This document shows positions 1 to 7,382 of a stretch of DNA of 33,832 nt, piece by piece. The notes under the pieces are model-generated. The model was not told where the DNA came from. It saw nothing but the letters and a program-made list of their open reading frames with translations, and made no database searches. The stretch is taken from assembly GCA_937930535.1 (NCBI GenBank), contig CALGKJ010000068.1:1-33832 (forward strand), read 5' to 3'. How positions within the stretch are numbered: the first letter of the stretch is position 1; each line of letters opens with the position of its first letter. The translations under genes were made by a program, and so were the position numbers. The DNA is from an uncultured Clostridia bacterium. GTDB taxonomy: Bacteria > Bacillota > Clostridia > Lutisporales > Lutisporaceae.

Positions 1-58
1 ACAATATCAATATAATAGTCAGAAGCATTGCTGCTATGGGTTTACTGTTTTTTTTCAT
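1..58 (-). CDS. Second copy of secreted signalling propeptide (partial, cut by window edge)
   Basis: The ATG lies at 56-58 on the minus strand and the reading frame runs off the window after about 19 codons. The visible residues begin MKKNSKPIAAMLLTIILIL, nearly the same as the complete propeptide encoded at 74-217 (MKKNNKPIIVMLLTIILIL). A GGGGTGG ribosome-binding site stands in front at the same distance as in the first copy, and only 15 nt separate this ATG from the stop of the first copy. Positions 1-73 match 160-232 at about 68 of 73 bases, so this is a recent tandem gene duplication with a 159-nt period. The diagnostic C-terminal part, which would carry the mature peptide, lies outside the window, so it is unknown whether the two copies encode the same or different signals. 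Confidence 0.75.
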   Translation of the reverse strand, partial: MKKNSKPIAAMLLTIILIL

Positions 59-73
59 CAAATACCACCCCAT

Positions 74-217
74 TTATCGTATTATTATATATATCGGGTT
101 AGGCATACTATGACCAATAGGATCACGAATATCCCCTGCAAAAGAGATCACCGAAAATGACAATATCAATATAATAGTCAGAAGCATTACTATTATGGGC
201 TTATTGTTTTTTTTCAT
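74..217 (-). CDS. Small secreted propeptide, putative RRNPP-type signalling peptide (Phr/AimP-like)
   Basis: A 47-residue product. The ATG at 215-217 is chosen because GGGGTGG lies 5 nt upstream; the longer frame opening at 259 would place the ribosome-binding site inside the coding sequence. Residues 1-6 are basic and polar, residues 7-26 form a hydrophobic signal core, and ISFA ending at about residue 27 is a plausible signal-peptidase site. The remaining 20 residues include DPIGHSMPNP and would be exported. The gene overlaps the last 17 nt of the TPR receptor gene, the usual layout of Rap-Phr and related receptor-propeptide pairs. In those systems the exported propeptide is trimmed, re-imported by an oligopeptide permease and bound by the cytoplasmic TPR receptor. 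No homologous peptide was recognised by sequence; the function rests on gene order, size and signal sequence. Confidence 0.72.
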   Translation of the reverse strand: MKKNNKPIIVMLLTIILILSFSVISFAGDIRDPIGHSMPNPIYIIIR

Positions 218-1472
218 CAAATACCACCCCATATAATTTATATAATTTTCCAGACACATGCCCTAGACATTGGTACAAGCCATCAGTATAGCCTTGGCTG
301 GTTGATGCATCTGCTAATTCCATTATAACTGCGAAAAGTCTGTTTAAGCAACGCTTATCTTCTGTTGTCTTGATGAACTGCTTTATATTGTGTATTACAT
401 CCGCTTTGTTCAACTGCTTTCCTTTTGTGCTTAACAGCTTATCAAGATATATCTCATATGCCTCTGTTTCTCCCAGCTTTGACAGTATTTCCACATATGT
501 TTCTGCATAAATCAACATCTTAGTTAGATCACTCTCTTTTTCAACCATGTCCATAGCTATCTTTATATATTCTAACGCATTTTCATAATCCTCTATAATC
601 CTGTATACCTCGGCAATATTGTTATTTACTGAAGCTGTAGTTGATACATTTTCCTCATCATAGTAATCCAAAGCCTCATAATAATATTTAATGGCATCAA
701 CATAATTTTCTTGATATTTATATGTCAATCCTTTATTAGATACAGCACCAGCCTTTTCATAATTTTTAACGGCATGTTTTATTGCTTCTTCAAAATATTT
801 CCTTGCTGTATCGTATTTATCTTCACTCAGATAATATATGCCTCGCCAGTAGTAATAATAAAACAGTGTAGTACTGCTTAGACTTTCCTTATTCTTGCGT
901 ATATGCTCCTCTGCTATTCTGAACTTTCTGTGAGACTTCTCCATAAGGTTCTCATTCTGTAATATAAAAGCAAGCTCACAGTAAAAGAAAACCAGTTTGT
1001 CTATTTCCTCTTTGGGCAGGTTATCTATAGCAAACTGGTAGTTTGACTCAGTATTATCTATCCAGTTTGTATAGTAGTAGTTTCTTGCCTTTGCTCTGTA
1101 CATCATGGCTGTTTCCAGTTGCATATTTTCTTTTTTGGTTTCCTCAATAAGGTAGTCCATCATTTCTTGGTCGGTGTCTTCGTTGTATTTCCTTATTTCG
1201 TCATATATCATTTGGGCATATTTTGTAATCTGCTGTTGGGTGGAAAGAACGACCTTTGCATAATCCATACCCAGAGTATTAGTGACTATACATCTTATGG
1301 TGTCGGACATATTGGTTTCCTTGCTGAGATAGGAGCGAAAGGTTGACAATGCCATTGTAATATTGTTGCTCTCATAATATGTCCTTACATCCTTGTATCT
1401 TGCTTCTATGGCTTTTCGTATCTGTTGACCTTCGCCCAATATTCGTACATCTTCCAGCTTTAGCTTGCTCAT
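201..1472 (-). CDS. TPR-repeat cytoplasmic regulator, RRNPP-type peptide receptor
   Basis: A 423-residue soluble protein with no signal peptide or membrane segment. Residues 1-75 look like a compact helix-turn-helix of the lambda-repressor type: TMALSTFRSYL would be the recognition helix region and is followed by MSDTIRCIVTNTLGMDY. Residues 100-400 are tandem TPR-like helical pairs, for example DKYDTARKYFEEAIKHA, NYVDAIKYYYEALDYY and DYENALEYIKIAMDM. This layout fits RRNPP receptors (Rap, NprR, PlcR, AimR), which bind short re-imported peptides in the TPR groove. A small secreted propeptide gene overlaps its 3' end and is tandemly duplicated. A promoter with an inverted repeat over the -10 box lies upstream, so autoregulation is plausible. 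The targets are unknown; the exosortase pair upstream is a candidate only by proximity. Confidence 0.75.
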   Translation of the reverse strand: MSKLKLEDVRILGEGQQIRKAIEARYKDVRTYYESNNITMALSTFRSYLSKETNMSDTIRCIVTNTLGMDYAKVVLSTQQQITKYAQMIYDEIRKYNEDTDQEMMDYLIEETKKENMQLETAMMYRAKARNYYYTNWIDNTESNYQFAIDNLPKEEIDKLVFFYCELAFILQNENLMEKSHRKFRIAEEHIRKNKESLSSTTLFYYYYWRGIYYLSEDKYDTARKYFEEAIKHAVKNYEKAGAVSNKGLTYKYQENYVDAIKYYYEALDYYDEENVSTTASVNNNIAEVYRIIEDYENALEYIKIAMDMVEKESDLTKMLIYAETYVEILSKLGETEAYEIYLDKLLSTKGKQLNKADVIHNIKQFIKTTEDKRCLNRLFAVIMELADASTSQGYTDGLYQCLGHVSGKLYKLYGVVFDEKKQ

Positions 1473-1499
1473 ACTCTACTACCTTCCATCATGATATTT

Positions 1500-1559
1500 A
1501 TAATATGTATGAATATAATAATACAAACATATTATAACATTTTATGGCAAGTGTTACAA
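1500..1559 (-). promoter_or_regulatory. Promoter of the TPR receptor gene with overlapping inverted repeat
   Basis: On the minus strand TTGTAA (1554-1559) and TATAAT (1531-1536) are separated by 17 nt. An inverted repeat, ATAATATGT (1500-1508) and ACATATTAT (1527-1535), has one arm over the -10 box, as an autorepressor operator would. The region is AT-rich, so the repeat could be chance. Confidence 0.5.
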
Positions 1560-1573
1560 TATATATCTAAATT

Positions 1574-1606
1574 CCGCAAGTTTATATAGCGCACAGAAGA
1601 TTGCGG
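1574..1606 (-). terminator. Weak hairpin after the MSEP-CTERM gene
   Basis: CCGCAA (1574-1579) pairs with TTGCGG (1601-1606) across a loop of 21 nt, just downstream of the minus-strand stop at 1617. The stem is short and no run of T follows, so termination here is only possible. Confidence 0.25.
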
Positions 1607-1616
1607 TTTATCATGT

Positions 1617-4427
1617 CTATGAAGTTATCTGCCTTACAGCCCTCCTACGTTTTTTCACAAACAGCAGTACACACATCAAAGGTATAGCAATCAACAATAT
1701 AGCCGGCTCATCCATTTCTGTCATATCGTTAACATCCACTGGTTTGTCAGTTGCTAGAAGCTCCTTTTGCTTTTGCAGCATTGCTTTTTCCTGAGCCTCG
1801 TTTTCCAGTACTATAAAGGAGGTTAGGGGACTGAGGGTATTGCTGTTTATACTGCTTCTTACTATGGCAACGGATTTGTCAGTATATTTTTCTGGGTGCA
1901 GAAGATAGCTCATGTATGCCGCTTTCAGCATAATGCCCTGCTCCCATTTGGAGGCTTTTACTTCATTGATATCAGGGTCAAAATTATCATTCAGCAGTAC
2001 AATGTCATCCTGCTGGTTATTGGGCAGATAAAAGCTTTTGCTGTTATTGCTGTGCCAAACTGCTACAGGCTCATAGTTTATCTGTTTTATGTGCTCTGGT
2101 ACACTATAGCTGCTGTTTTGCAGCAGTGAGTATCTGGCAATAGTTTTTTCATCCATAAGGTGATAATAGTATATGCCCTCGGGACAGGTAAAGCCTAGGG
2201 ATTCAAAGTCTCTTGATAGTATTGCCTTATCAATATTGTCTGTGCTTATTATTATTACTGGATAGTATTCCGAATTACTGGTATAGCTTTCGTAGAGTAT
2301 TCTTTTTATGGTATAGTCAAGGTTAAAGCCTGCTTTTATACCTAGCTTTTCAACTCCTTTGCTCCAGTCCTCCTCCGGCTTCATTATTTTTTCGTTGTAG
2401 TTTACCAATACTATCTGGCTTACAGAGGTGCTTATATCGTTGTTGTCTATGTATTCTTTTATTCTGTCTATATATTGATTTACCTTTTGTTTATTTTCAG
2501 CCGAGCAGTCTATTACAAAATAATAGGCTGGCTTTCTTAGTGTTATTTTCAGATTGTCTTTAACCTCTTTTGGTATATATGCATAGTCTTTGTTTTGTAT
2601 TATACCCTTATGTAGTCTTGTATTATCTGCTGATGTCTCACCTAACTGCAGGGTTCTATTTTCTATCTGCAAGGCAAAGGGTGTTCTATGGGATATTTCC
2701 ATGCCTGTTTTTCTTGTTTCTCTTGCCCCAAAGGGGAATACCTTCAGCTCATATTTGTTTCCACCTATATTGCTTATTATGCCCGGGTCTCTGCGTATCA
2801 GCTTATTTTGATTGTATACCCAGTTGGCGGCTCTTTTATCTGCAATCATGCCGAACTTTTTTCCTTCTGGTACATACAAATAATAGTCGGTTATATAACA
2901 GCCCTCTGGAAGCTCAAAATTGGTAACAAACTCTCCCTGAAAATCGTTGTTGTTTTGAAGCTCAAAGCTTATCCAGCTTTTGTAGACTCCTTCTGCGCTG
3001 TCAAATATGCTACTGGTATCAATCTGTCTTATATAAACGTCGCTGATAAATGAATCAAAGGTTTCTTGATTATTATTGCTTTTATATTCACCTAAAAAGG
3101 CTTGCTCCAGCCGCCTTATCTTGCTGTCTGCCATACTGGTGTTGTCAAGTACATACCAGTTATAAAAGGCACTTAGATATGGTGTATTAGTGTTTCTGAA
3201 ATTAAAAAAGTCATTTCTGCTGCTCTTTAAATATTTTATATTGTTTAGTACTCTTTCTACTCCTTTTGTATCTATGGATAAGGGAGCTTTTTCCGTAAAG
3301 CTTCTTTGGTAGGTATGCTTTAGGGCGTTGTCTACATTTATTCTGTCGTCGCTTATTGATGCTGTAAGCAAGGCAGGTATTGATAATACAGCTACAGCAA
3401 ATAGGACTGCCAGCAAGCCTTTTTTGTAGTGTCTTTTGAGAAACATAAAATCATTGTAAAGGGTTTTGGTATGGAGCAGCGTAAGGATTAGGGGTACAAG
3501 CATAAGTATTCCTGCTCCAAAGGCAATTATTGCAATTAATGATAGGGGTAAATAGGGCAGAAATACTAAAAAGAAATAAATACTGTATACATAGGTAATG
3601 CTTCTGGCAATAAAAATAATCAGCCTTAACCTTGGACTGCTAGTCTCAGGAATTATCATAAGCAAAGAGGTAGCTGCTGCCAATACATAAAAACCGTAAT
3701 GGGAGAAATCTCCAAATACATTCCCCATTGACCGATTTAGCAGTAAGCCGAGTATGGAGCCTATCAGTACAAGGGGGGCGAGAAGGTTTTTCCATGCTAA
3801 TGTCTTTCTGCTTAGAAGCACATAAACAACTCTTACAAGAAAGAAGAAAAAAACCGTTGCTGATAGTATAAATACTATGGGGATAATTTTTTCTAAGGCT
3901 CTTACTAAGCCCATTCTAAATATTCCAAACATAAGATGGAACGTGGTATACCAGAAAAATGGTATTCCAAACACCATGAAAATATCTTTTTCTACGCTTT
4001 TTATTTTATACTTTTCTACAGTCCAATGAACTGCAATAAGCATAGCATATGCTAAGGCAGGCATAATCAGCGTCAGCAGGGACATTCCCGGCTCTATGCC
4101 CATAAACAGCCAGTTAGGTATATTGGAGGGTATAAAGCTTGAATGATTTAAAAAGTATATTGTAAGAAATGTCGTGTATACACTAAACATTGGTACTGCT
4201 ATAAGAGGGTGTATTTCTTTTTTTCGATATATGCTTATACTTGCGTAAGCCGTAAATATAATACAGCAAAGTGGCATAACTATGGCTGATACAGTCCATA
4301 GCTTTACTGCCTCTGGTGTCAGCTCTGATCCTATGATGCTGTATAGCTTGTAAAATAGACTGAAAAGAGTTATTTGGGGTATGGTAACAGTAAAAAATAG
4401 TATGTAGGGCTTATATAAATTCTTCAT
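1617..4427 (-). CDS. MSEP-CTERM-type sorting-domain membrane protein, exosortase K target
   Basis: A 936-residue protein. Residues 1-360 hold about ten hydrophobic segments. The rest is largely extracytoplasmic: a VIT/inter-alpha-trypsin-like stretch (about 470-590, with FELPEGCYITDYYLYVPEGK), then a vWA-like stretch opening with YYFVIDCS whose metal site is degenerate. The C-terminus has the tripartite sorting tail of this family: MDEP near residue 906 (family consensus MSEP), a hydrophobic segment and KKRRRAVRR-like basic residues. MSEP-CTERM proteins are known to occur singly beside exosortase K. Here the ATG overlaps the exosortase gene by 17 nt with GGAGG at 4434-4438, so the two are translationally coupled. 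The biological role of this pair is not known. I see nothing broken. Confidence 0.8.
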   Translation of the reverse strand: MKNLYKPYILFFTVTIPQITLFSLFYKLYSIIGSELTPEAVKLWTVSAIVMPLCCIIFTAYASISIYRKKEIHPLIAVPMFSVYTTFLTIYFLNHSSFIPSNIPNWLFMGIEPGMSLLTLIMPALAYAMLIAVHWTVEKYKIKSVEKDIFMVFGIPFFWYTTFHLMFGIFRMGLVRALEKIIPIVFILSATVFFFFLVRVVYVLLSRKTLAWKNLLAPLVLIGSILGLLLNRSMGNVFGDFSHYGFYVLAAATSLLMIIPETSSPRLRLIIFIARSITYVYSIYFFLVFLPYLPLSLIAIIAFGAGILMLVPLILTLLHTKTLYNDFMFLKRHYKKGLLAVLFAVAVLSIPALLTASISDDRINVDNALKHTYQRSFTEKAPLSIDTKGVERVLNNIKYLKSSRNDFFNFRNTNTPYLSAFYNWYVLDNTSMADSKIRRLEQAFLGEYKSNNNQETFDSFISDVYIRQIDTSSIFDSAEGVYKSWISFELQNNNDFQGEFVTNFELPEGCYITDYYLYVPEGKKFGMIADKRAANWVYNQNKLIRRDPGIISNIGGNKYELKVFPFGARETRKTGMEISHRTPFALQIENRTLQLGETSADNTRLHKGIIQNKDYAYIPKEVKDNLKITLRKPAYYFVIDCSAENKQKVNQYIDRIKEYIDNNDISTSVSQIVLVNYNEKIMKPEEDWSKGVEKLGIKAGFNLDYTIKRILYESYTSNSEYYPVIIISTDNIDKAILSRDFESLGFTCPEGIYYYHLMDEKTIARYSLLQNSSYSVPEHIKQINYEPVAVWHSNNSKSFYLPNNQQDDIVLLNDNFDPDINEVKASKWEQGIMLKAAYMSYLLHPEKYTDKSVAIVRSSINSNTLSPLTSFIVLENEAQEKAMLQKQKELLATDKPVDVNDMTEMDEPAILLIAIPLMCVLLFVKKRRRAVRQITS

Positions 4428-4935
4428 TGGTTACCTCCATTCTTTTTATCAGATAAGAAAATAAATAGTATGTGCATGCCAGATATACAAAATAAAATAT
4501 CACTCCCACAGACTGATGCAGCAGTACAGCTTGCTTTATGTCCGCCGCAATGCCAAGGCGCAGTACCAATATGGATGTAATTATCCTTGAAGCATTGGCA
4601 ATTATTGTTACTATATAGGATACAGCTAAAAAATAGGTCATAAGCAAGGGTTTGTCTTTACGTCCTCTGACCTTTGCCGCAAAGGATATGGTAAGCATCA
4701 GAAATATAACTATAAAAAAGTTTATGCCTGCACATTCTCGTCCAATAACTACCGACAGCTTATCGCTTACATATCCAAGCTCGGGGTAGTAGTCAAAGGG
4801 GCTGTTCATAGCTTTTTCTACCAAGGAAGCTACAGGTTTTAGAATAAATAGTAAATAGTCTATGCTTAAGTATGTATGTATATACTTAAGTCCCAAGGCT
4901 ATAGCTGCGGCGACTCCATATATTATATAGCTCAT
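4411..4935 (-). CDS. xrtK: Exosortase K
   Basis: A 174-residue multi-pass membrane cysteine protease/transpeptidase that should process the C-terminal sorting tail of the next gene. The exosortase catalytic set is visible: Cys68 in GRECAGINFF, Arg117 in ANASRI and His140 in LLHQSVGVIF. About five hydrophobic segments surround them. The start at 4933-4935 is chosen because AGGAGG lies at 4941-4946; the frame opens earlier at 4983 without a ribosome-binding site. Exosortase K with an MSEP-CTERM target is a one-enzyme, one-substrate pair, unlike PEP-CTERM systems with many substrates. Exosortases are common in Gram-negative biofilm formers and much less so in Clostridia, so this is a notable occurrence. 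An inverted repeat at 4994-5032 lies upstream. Confidence 0.85.
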   Translation of the reverse strand: MSYIIYGVAAAIALGLKYIHTYLSIDYLLFILKPVASLVEKAMNSPFDYYPELGYVSDKLSVVIGRECAGINFFIVIFLMLTISFAAKVRGRKDKPLLMTYFLAVSYIVTIIANASRIITSILVLRLGIAADIKQAVLLHQSVGVIFYFVYLACTYYLFSYLIKRMEVTNEEFI

Positions 4936-4993
4936 AGTATCCTCCTGTTTATATTTATATATATATTTTATACAATAACCCATAGTAAGTTAA

Positions 4994-5032
4994 AGAACCA
5001 CCTTTATTTGTATTTGTATTTTAGGTGGTTCT
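4994..5032. promoter_or_regulatory. 10-bp inverted repeat between xrtK and the antiporter
   Basis: AGAACCACCT (4994-5003) and AGGTGGTTCT (5023-5032) are perfectly complementary with a 19-nt AT-rich loop. No T-run follows on either strand, so it is not an obvious terminator. It sits about 60 nt upstream of the xrtK start and could be an operator or a leader hairpin. Confidence 0.4.
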
Positions 5033-5053
5033 GCATAGCTTAAAATTTCTTTG

Positions 5054-5082
5054 TTGCCTTTTGTAAATTCCTCTGCTATAAT
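5054..5082 (+). promoter_or_regulatory. Sigma-A-type promoter of the fluoride riboswitch-antiporter transcript
   Basis: TTGCCT (5054-5059) and TATAAT (5077-5082) are 17 nt apart. Predicted initiation near 5089 is exactly where the riboswitch aptamer begins, which supports both calls. Confidence 0.8.
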
Positions 5083-5084
5083 TG

Positions 5085-5163
5085 CTTTAGGTGATGGAGT
5101 TCGCCTTTAACCGCAGAGATGCTAATGACTCCTACTGATTTCTATGTCAGTAGGAGTTTTTTT
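5085..5163 (+). promoter_or_regulatory. Fluoride riboswitch (crcB motif) with intrinsic terminator
   Basis: The conserved pieces of the crcB-motif aptamer are readable in order: GGTGATGGAGTTCGCC (5090-5105), then TTTAACCGC, a short variable stem, and GCTAATGACTCCTAC (5121-5135). The aptamer's 3' strand is also the start of a terminator hairpin (5128-5157), so fluoride binding would be expected to prevent termination and turn the downstream gene on. It stands between a good promoter and the antiporter start at 5193. Fluoride riboswitches are known to control fluoride channels, CLC-F exporters and some cation/proton antiporters. Confidence 0.9.
5128..5163 (+). terminator. Riboswitch expression-platform terminator
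   Basis: ACTCCTACTGA (5128-5138) pairs perfectly with TCAGTAGGAGT (5147-5157) around an 8-nt loop and runs into seven T (5157-5163). The 5' arm is shared with the 3' part of the fluoride aptamer, giving mutually exclusive structures. Confidence 0.9.
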
Positions 5164-5192
5164 GTGTAAAAAAATCAAAGGATGTGAGTATT

Positions 5193-6377
5193 ATGGCAAC
5201 AAGTATAGGTATTATTGTTATTTTGGGACTTTTAGTTAATGCAGCCTTTACAAGATTAAAGCTTCCGGGACTATTGGGAATGCTTATTTTGGGTGCTGTC
5301 ATAGGTCCTTATGGTCTTGACTGGCTGACGCAGGATTTGCTGACTATATCAGGTGATTTTAGAAAAATCGCACTTATTATTATACTGCTGAGAGCTGGTC
5401 TTGGGATTAGCAGGGATGAACTGAACAAGGTAGGAAAAACAGCAGTAAAGCTTAGCTGTATACCTGGACTGCTGGAGGGCTTTTCTATAGCCTTTATTTC
5501 TATGGTGCTTTTAGACTTTTCCTTTATACAGGGTGGAATACTGGGCTTTATTATTGCCGCTGTGTCACCTGCTGTTGTAGTTCCGCAAATGCTATATTTT
5601 TCTGAAAAGGGTATGGGGACGGATAAGGGTATTCCTACTCTGATACTGGCAGGAGCTTCTATTGATGATGTTTTTGCAATCACCATTTTTTCAACCTTTT
5701 TGGGTCTTTATAGCGGAAGCCATATAAATATCGGAATACAGCTTTTTAGCATTCCTGTTTCTATTATTTTGGGCATAGGCTTGGGAATAGTAGCAGGCTT
5801 GGTGCTGATAAAGCTGTTTACGAGGTTTCATATACGGGATACAAAAAAAGTTCTGTATATTTTAGGAATATCTATACTGCTTACTGCATTGGAAAGCTTA
5901 CTAAAAAGTAAAATTGAAATTGCAGGACTGCTTGGAGTTATGACTATAGGGTTTATACTGCTGGAAAAGAAACCGGATGCTGCTAAGAGATTATCGGCAA
6001 AATTTAATAAGATATGGGTGTTTGCAGAGATACTGCTTTTTGTACTGGTTGCGGCTCAGGTGGATGTAGCAGTTGCTATGAATGCTGGTATAAAGGGCTT
6101 GATAATCATATTTGCAGGCCTTACTGCCAGAAGTATTGGGGTTTTAGTGTCTACAAGTGGTACAAAGCTTAATGTTAAAGAAAAGCTGTTTTGCGTTATC
6201 TCTTATACTCCAAAGGCTACTGTTCAAGCGGCTATCGGTGCTATACCTCTTTCTTTGGGGGTTGCCTCGGGGGATACTATTTTAGCCATAGCTGTTTTAT
6301 CAATACTGATAACTGCTCCCCTAGGGGCAATCGGGATAAAAGCCTCTGCTAAAAAACTGCTGAACTGCGAGCAGTAA
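5193..6377 (+). CDS. Cation:proton antiporter (CPA family), fluoride-responsive
   Basis: A 394-residue polytopic membrane protein with about 11-12 hydrophobic segments. It has the discontinuous-helix and ion-site signatures of Na+/H+ exchangers: AAVSPAVVVPQ near residues 122-132 and GASIDDVFAI near 154-163 with paired Asp158-Asp159. ATG 5193 is preferred to GTG 5184 because AAAGGAT lies about 9 nt upstream of it and would sit against the GTG. It is the only gene under the fluoride riboswitch, so its likely job is to restore pH or cation balance, or to support fluoride efflux, when fluoride (HF) enters the cell. The transported ion cannot be told from sequence. It converges with focA on a shared terminator. 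Confidence 0.85.
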   Translation: MATSIGIIVILGLLVNAAFTRLKLPGLLGMLILGAVIGPYGLDWLTQDLLTISGDFRKIALIIILLRAGLGISRDELNKVGKTAVKLSCIPGLLEGFSIAFISMVLLDFSFIQGGILGFIIAAVSPAVVVPQMLYFSEKGMGTDKGIPTLILAGASIDDVFAITIFSTFLGLYSGSHINIGIQLFSIPVSIILGIGLGIVAGLVLIKLFTRFHIRDTKKVLYILGISILLTALESLLKSKIEIAGLLGVMTIGFILLEKKPDAAKRLSAKFNKIWVFAEILLFVLVAAQVDVAVAMNAGIKGLIIIFAGLTARSIGVLVSTSGTKLNVKEKLFCVISYTPKATVQAAIGAIPLSLGVASGDTILAIAVLSILITAPLGAIGIKASAKKLLNCEQ

Positions 6378-6390
6378 TTTACACAAATAA

Positions 6391-6432
6391 AAACAGCCTA
6401 TATGTCGTATTTAAGACGATTATAGGCTGTTT
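6391..6432. terminator. Bidirectional terminator between the antiporter and focA
   Basis: AAACAGCCTATA (6391-6402) pairs with TATAGGCTGTTT (6421-6432), with an inner TCGT/ACGA pairing. It is flanked by A- and T-rich tails, so it can serve both convergent genes. Confidence 0.85.
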
Positions 6433-6444
6433 TAAATTTAGTAT

Positions 6445-7260
6445 TTATTTTTTTACTGCTGTTCCTGCTGGTATAGTAACTGTAGTGCTTTTCATATATG
6501 CTATATGATAGAATAATGGAACTATAACAGCTCCGCCAATAAGGTTACCTATTGTAACAGGTATAAGATTGTTTATCAGGAATTGTCCCCAGGTTATATC
6601 TGCGCCTACAAATATTCCAAGGGGTACGAAGTACATATTTGCTATGCTGTGCTCAAAGCCTGACATAACAAACAGCATTATTGGGAACCAGCATGCAAAA
6701 ATCTTGCTGATTATGTCCTTCGCTCCGGTAGCCATCCAAACTGCAAGTACAACTATAATATTACATAAAATTGCTCTCATAAAGGCTACGCTGAATGTTA
6801 ATTGAACCTTCTTTGTAGCTATTCCAATTGCATATTTGGCTATATCTGAGTCTGCCGGAAGTAATCCTGATTCTGCAACCATTATTGCAACAAGTACTGA
6901 TCCTATAAAGTTAGCAATATATACATAGAACCAGTTTTTTGCAATGTGTTTCCATGAATAGTGTCCGTTTAAACCACCAAGGGTCATTAGGTTATTGCCT
7001 GTCCAAAGCTCAGCACCGCATATTACAACCAACATAAGTCCAACAGGGAATGCTGCGGCAAATGCAAATCTTTGCAAGCCTGTATCAATTTTACCTAGAG
7101 TCTGACCAATAGTAATAGCTCCTTGAGATCCAAAAGCAATAAATGCACCTGCAAAAATACCTAATACAAGCATCTGCATTACTGAAAGCTTAGCTTTGAC
7201 AGAGCCTGCATCGCAAATTGCTTGGGCGATTTCTTTTGGAGTCAACATTCTCTTTTCCAT
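6445..7260 (-). CDS. focA: Formate/nitrite transporter family protein (FocA/NirC/FdhC-like)
   Basis: A 271-residue pentameric-channel family protein with six membrane segments. Family features are visible: AFIAFGSQGAITIGQ near residues 38-52, GAELWTGNNLMT near 82-93, the Asn-rich NWFYVYIANFIGS and HSIANMYFVPLGIF. The length is typical. The ATG at 7260 follows GGGAGGG. It lies 122 nt downstream of the carbonic anhydrase gene with its own promoter, and in the same orientation as mobA, fdhD and the anhydrase. Formate is the most likely substrate given fdhD next door; nitrite or another small monocarboxylate cannot be excluded. Confidence 0.85.
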   Translation of the reverse strand: MEKRMLTPKEIAQAICDAGSVKAKLSVMQMLVLGIFAGAFIAFGSQGAITIGQTLGKIDTGLQRFAFAAAFPVGLMLVVICGAELWTGNNLMTLGGLNGHYSWKHIAKNWFYVYIANFIGSVLVAIMVAESGLLPADSDIAKYAIGIATKKVQLTFSVAFMRAILCNIIVVLAVWMATGAKDIISKIFACWFPIMLFVMSGFEHSIANMYFVPLGIFVGADITWGQFLINNLIPVTIGNLIGGAVIVPLFYHIAYMKSTTVTIPAGTAVKK

Positions 7261-7299
7261 TTTTAGATATCCCTCCCATAATATTTTGTTACAGACAAA

Positions 7300-7328
7300 A
7301 TTTTAGCATTTTATAACAAAAAAGTCTA
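7300..7328 (-). promoter_or_regulatory. Putative promoter of focA
   Basis: TAGACT (minus strand, 7323-7328) and TAAAAT (7300-7305) are 17 nt apart in the 122-nt gap before focA, suggesting it can be transcribed apart from the upstream genes. Confidence 0.5.
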
Positions 7329-7382
7329 CTAATTTAAAATTGTCGAATTGTTTGTGAAATTGTTATTACTTATTTTTACAAA

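Larger units (their letters stand above)
1..232 (-). repeat. Tandem duplication, 159-nt unit, of the propeptide gene
   Basis: Positions 1-73 and 160-232 align without gaps, with five differences by eye. Both hold the ribosome-binding site, the ATG and the signal-sequence codons. The period of 159 nt equals 48 codons plus a 15-nt spacer. More copies may lie to the left of the window. Confidence 0.85.

Noticed and set aside
74-217. Bacteriocin or lantibiotic precursor
   Set aside because: No modification, immunity or export genes are near, no Cys/Ser/Thr-rich core, and the Sec-type signal plus overlap with a TPR receptor fits a signalling propeptide.
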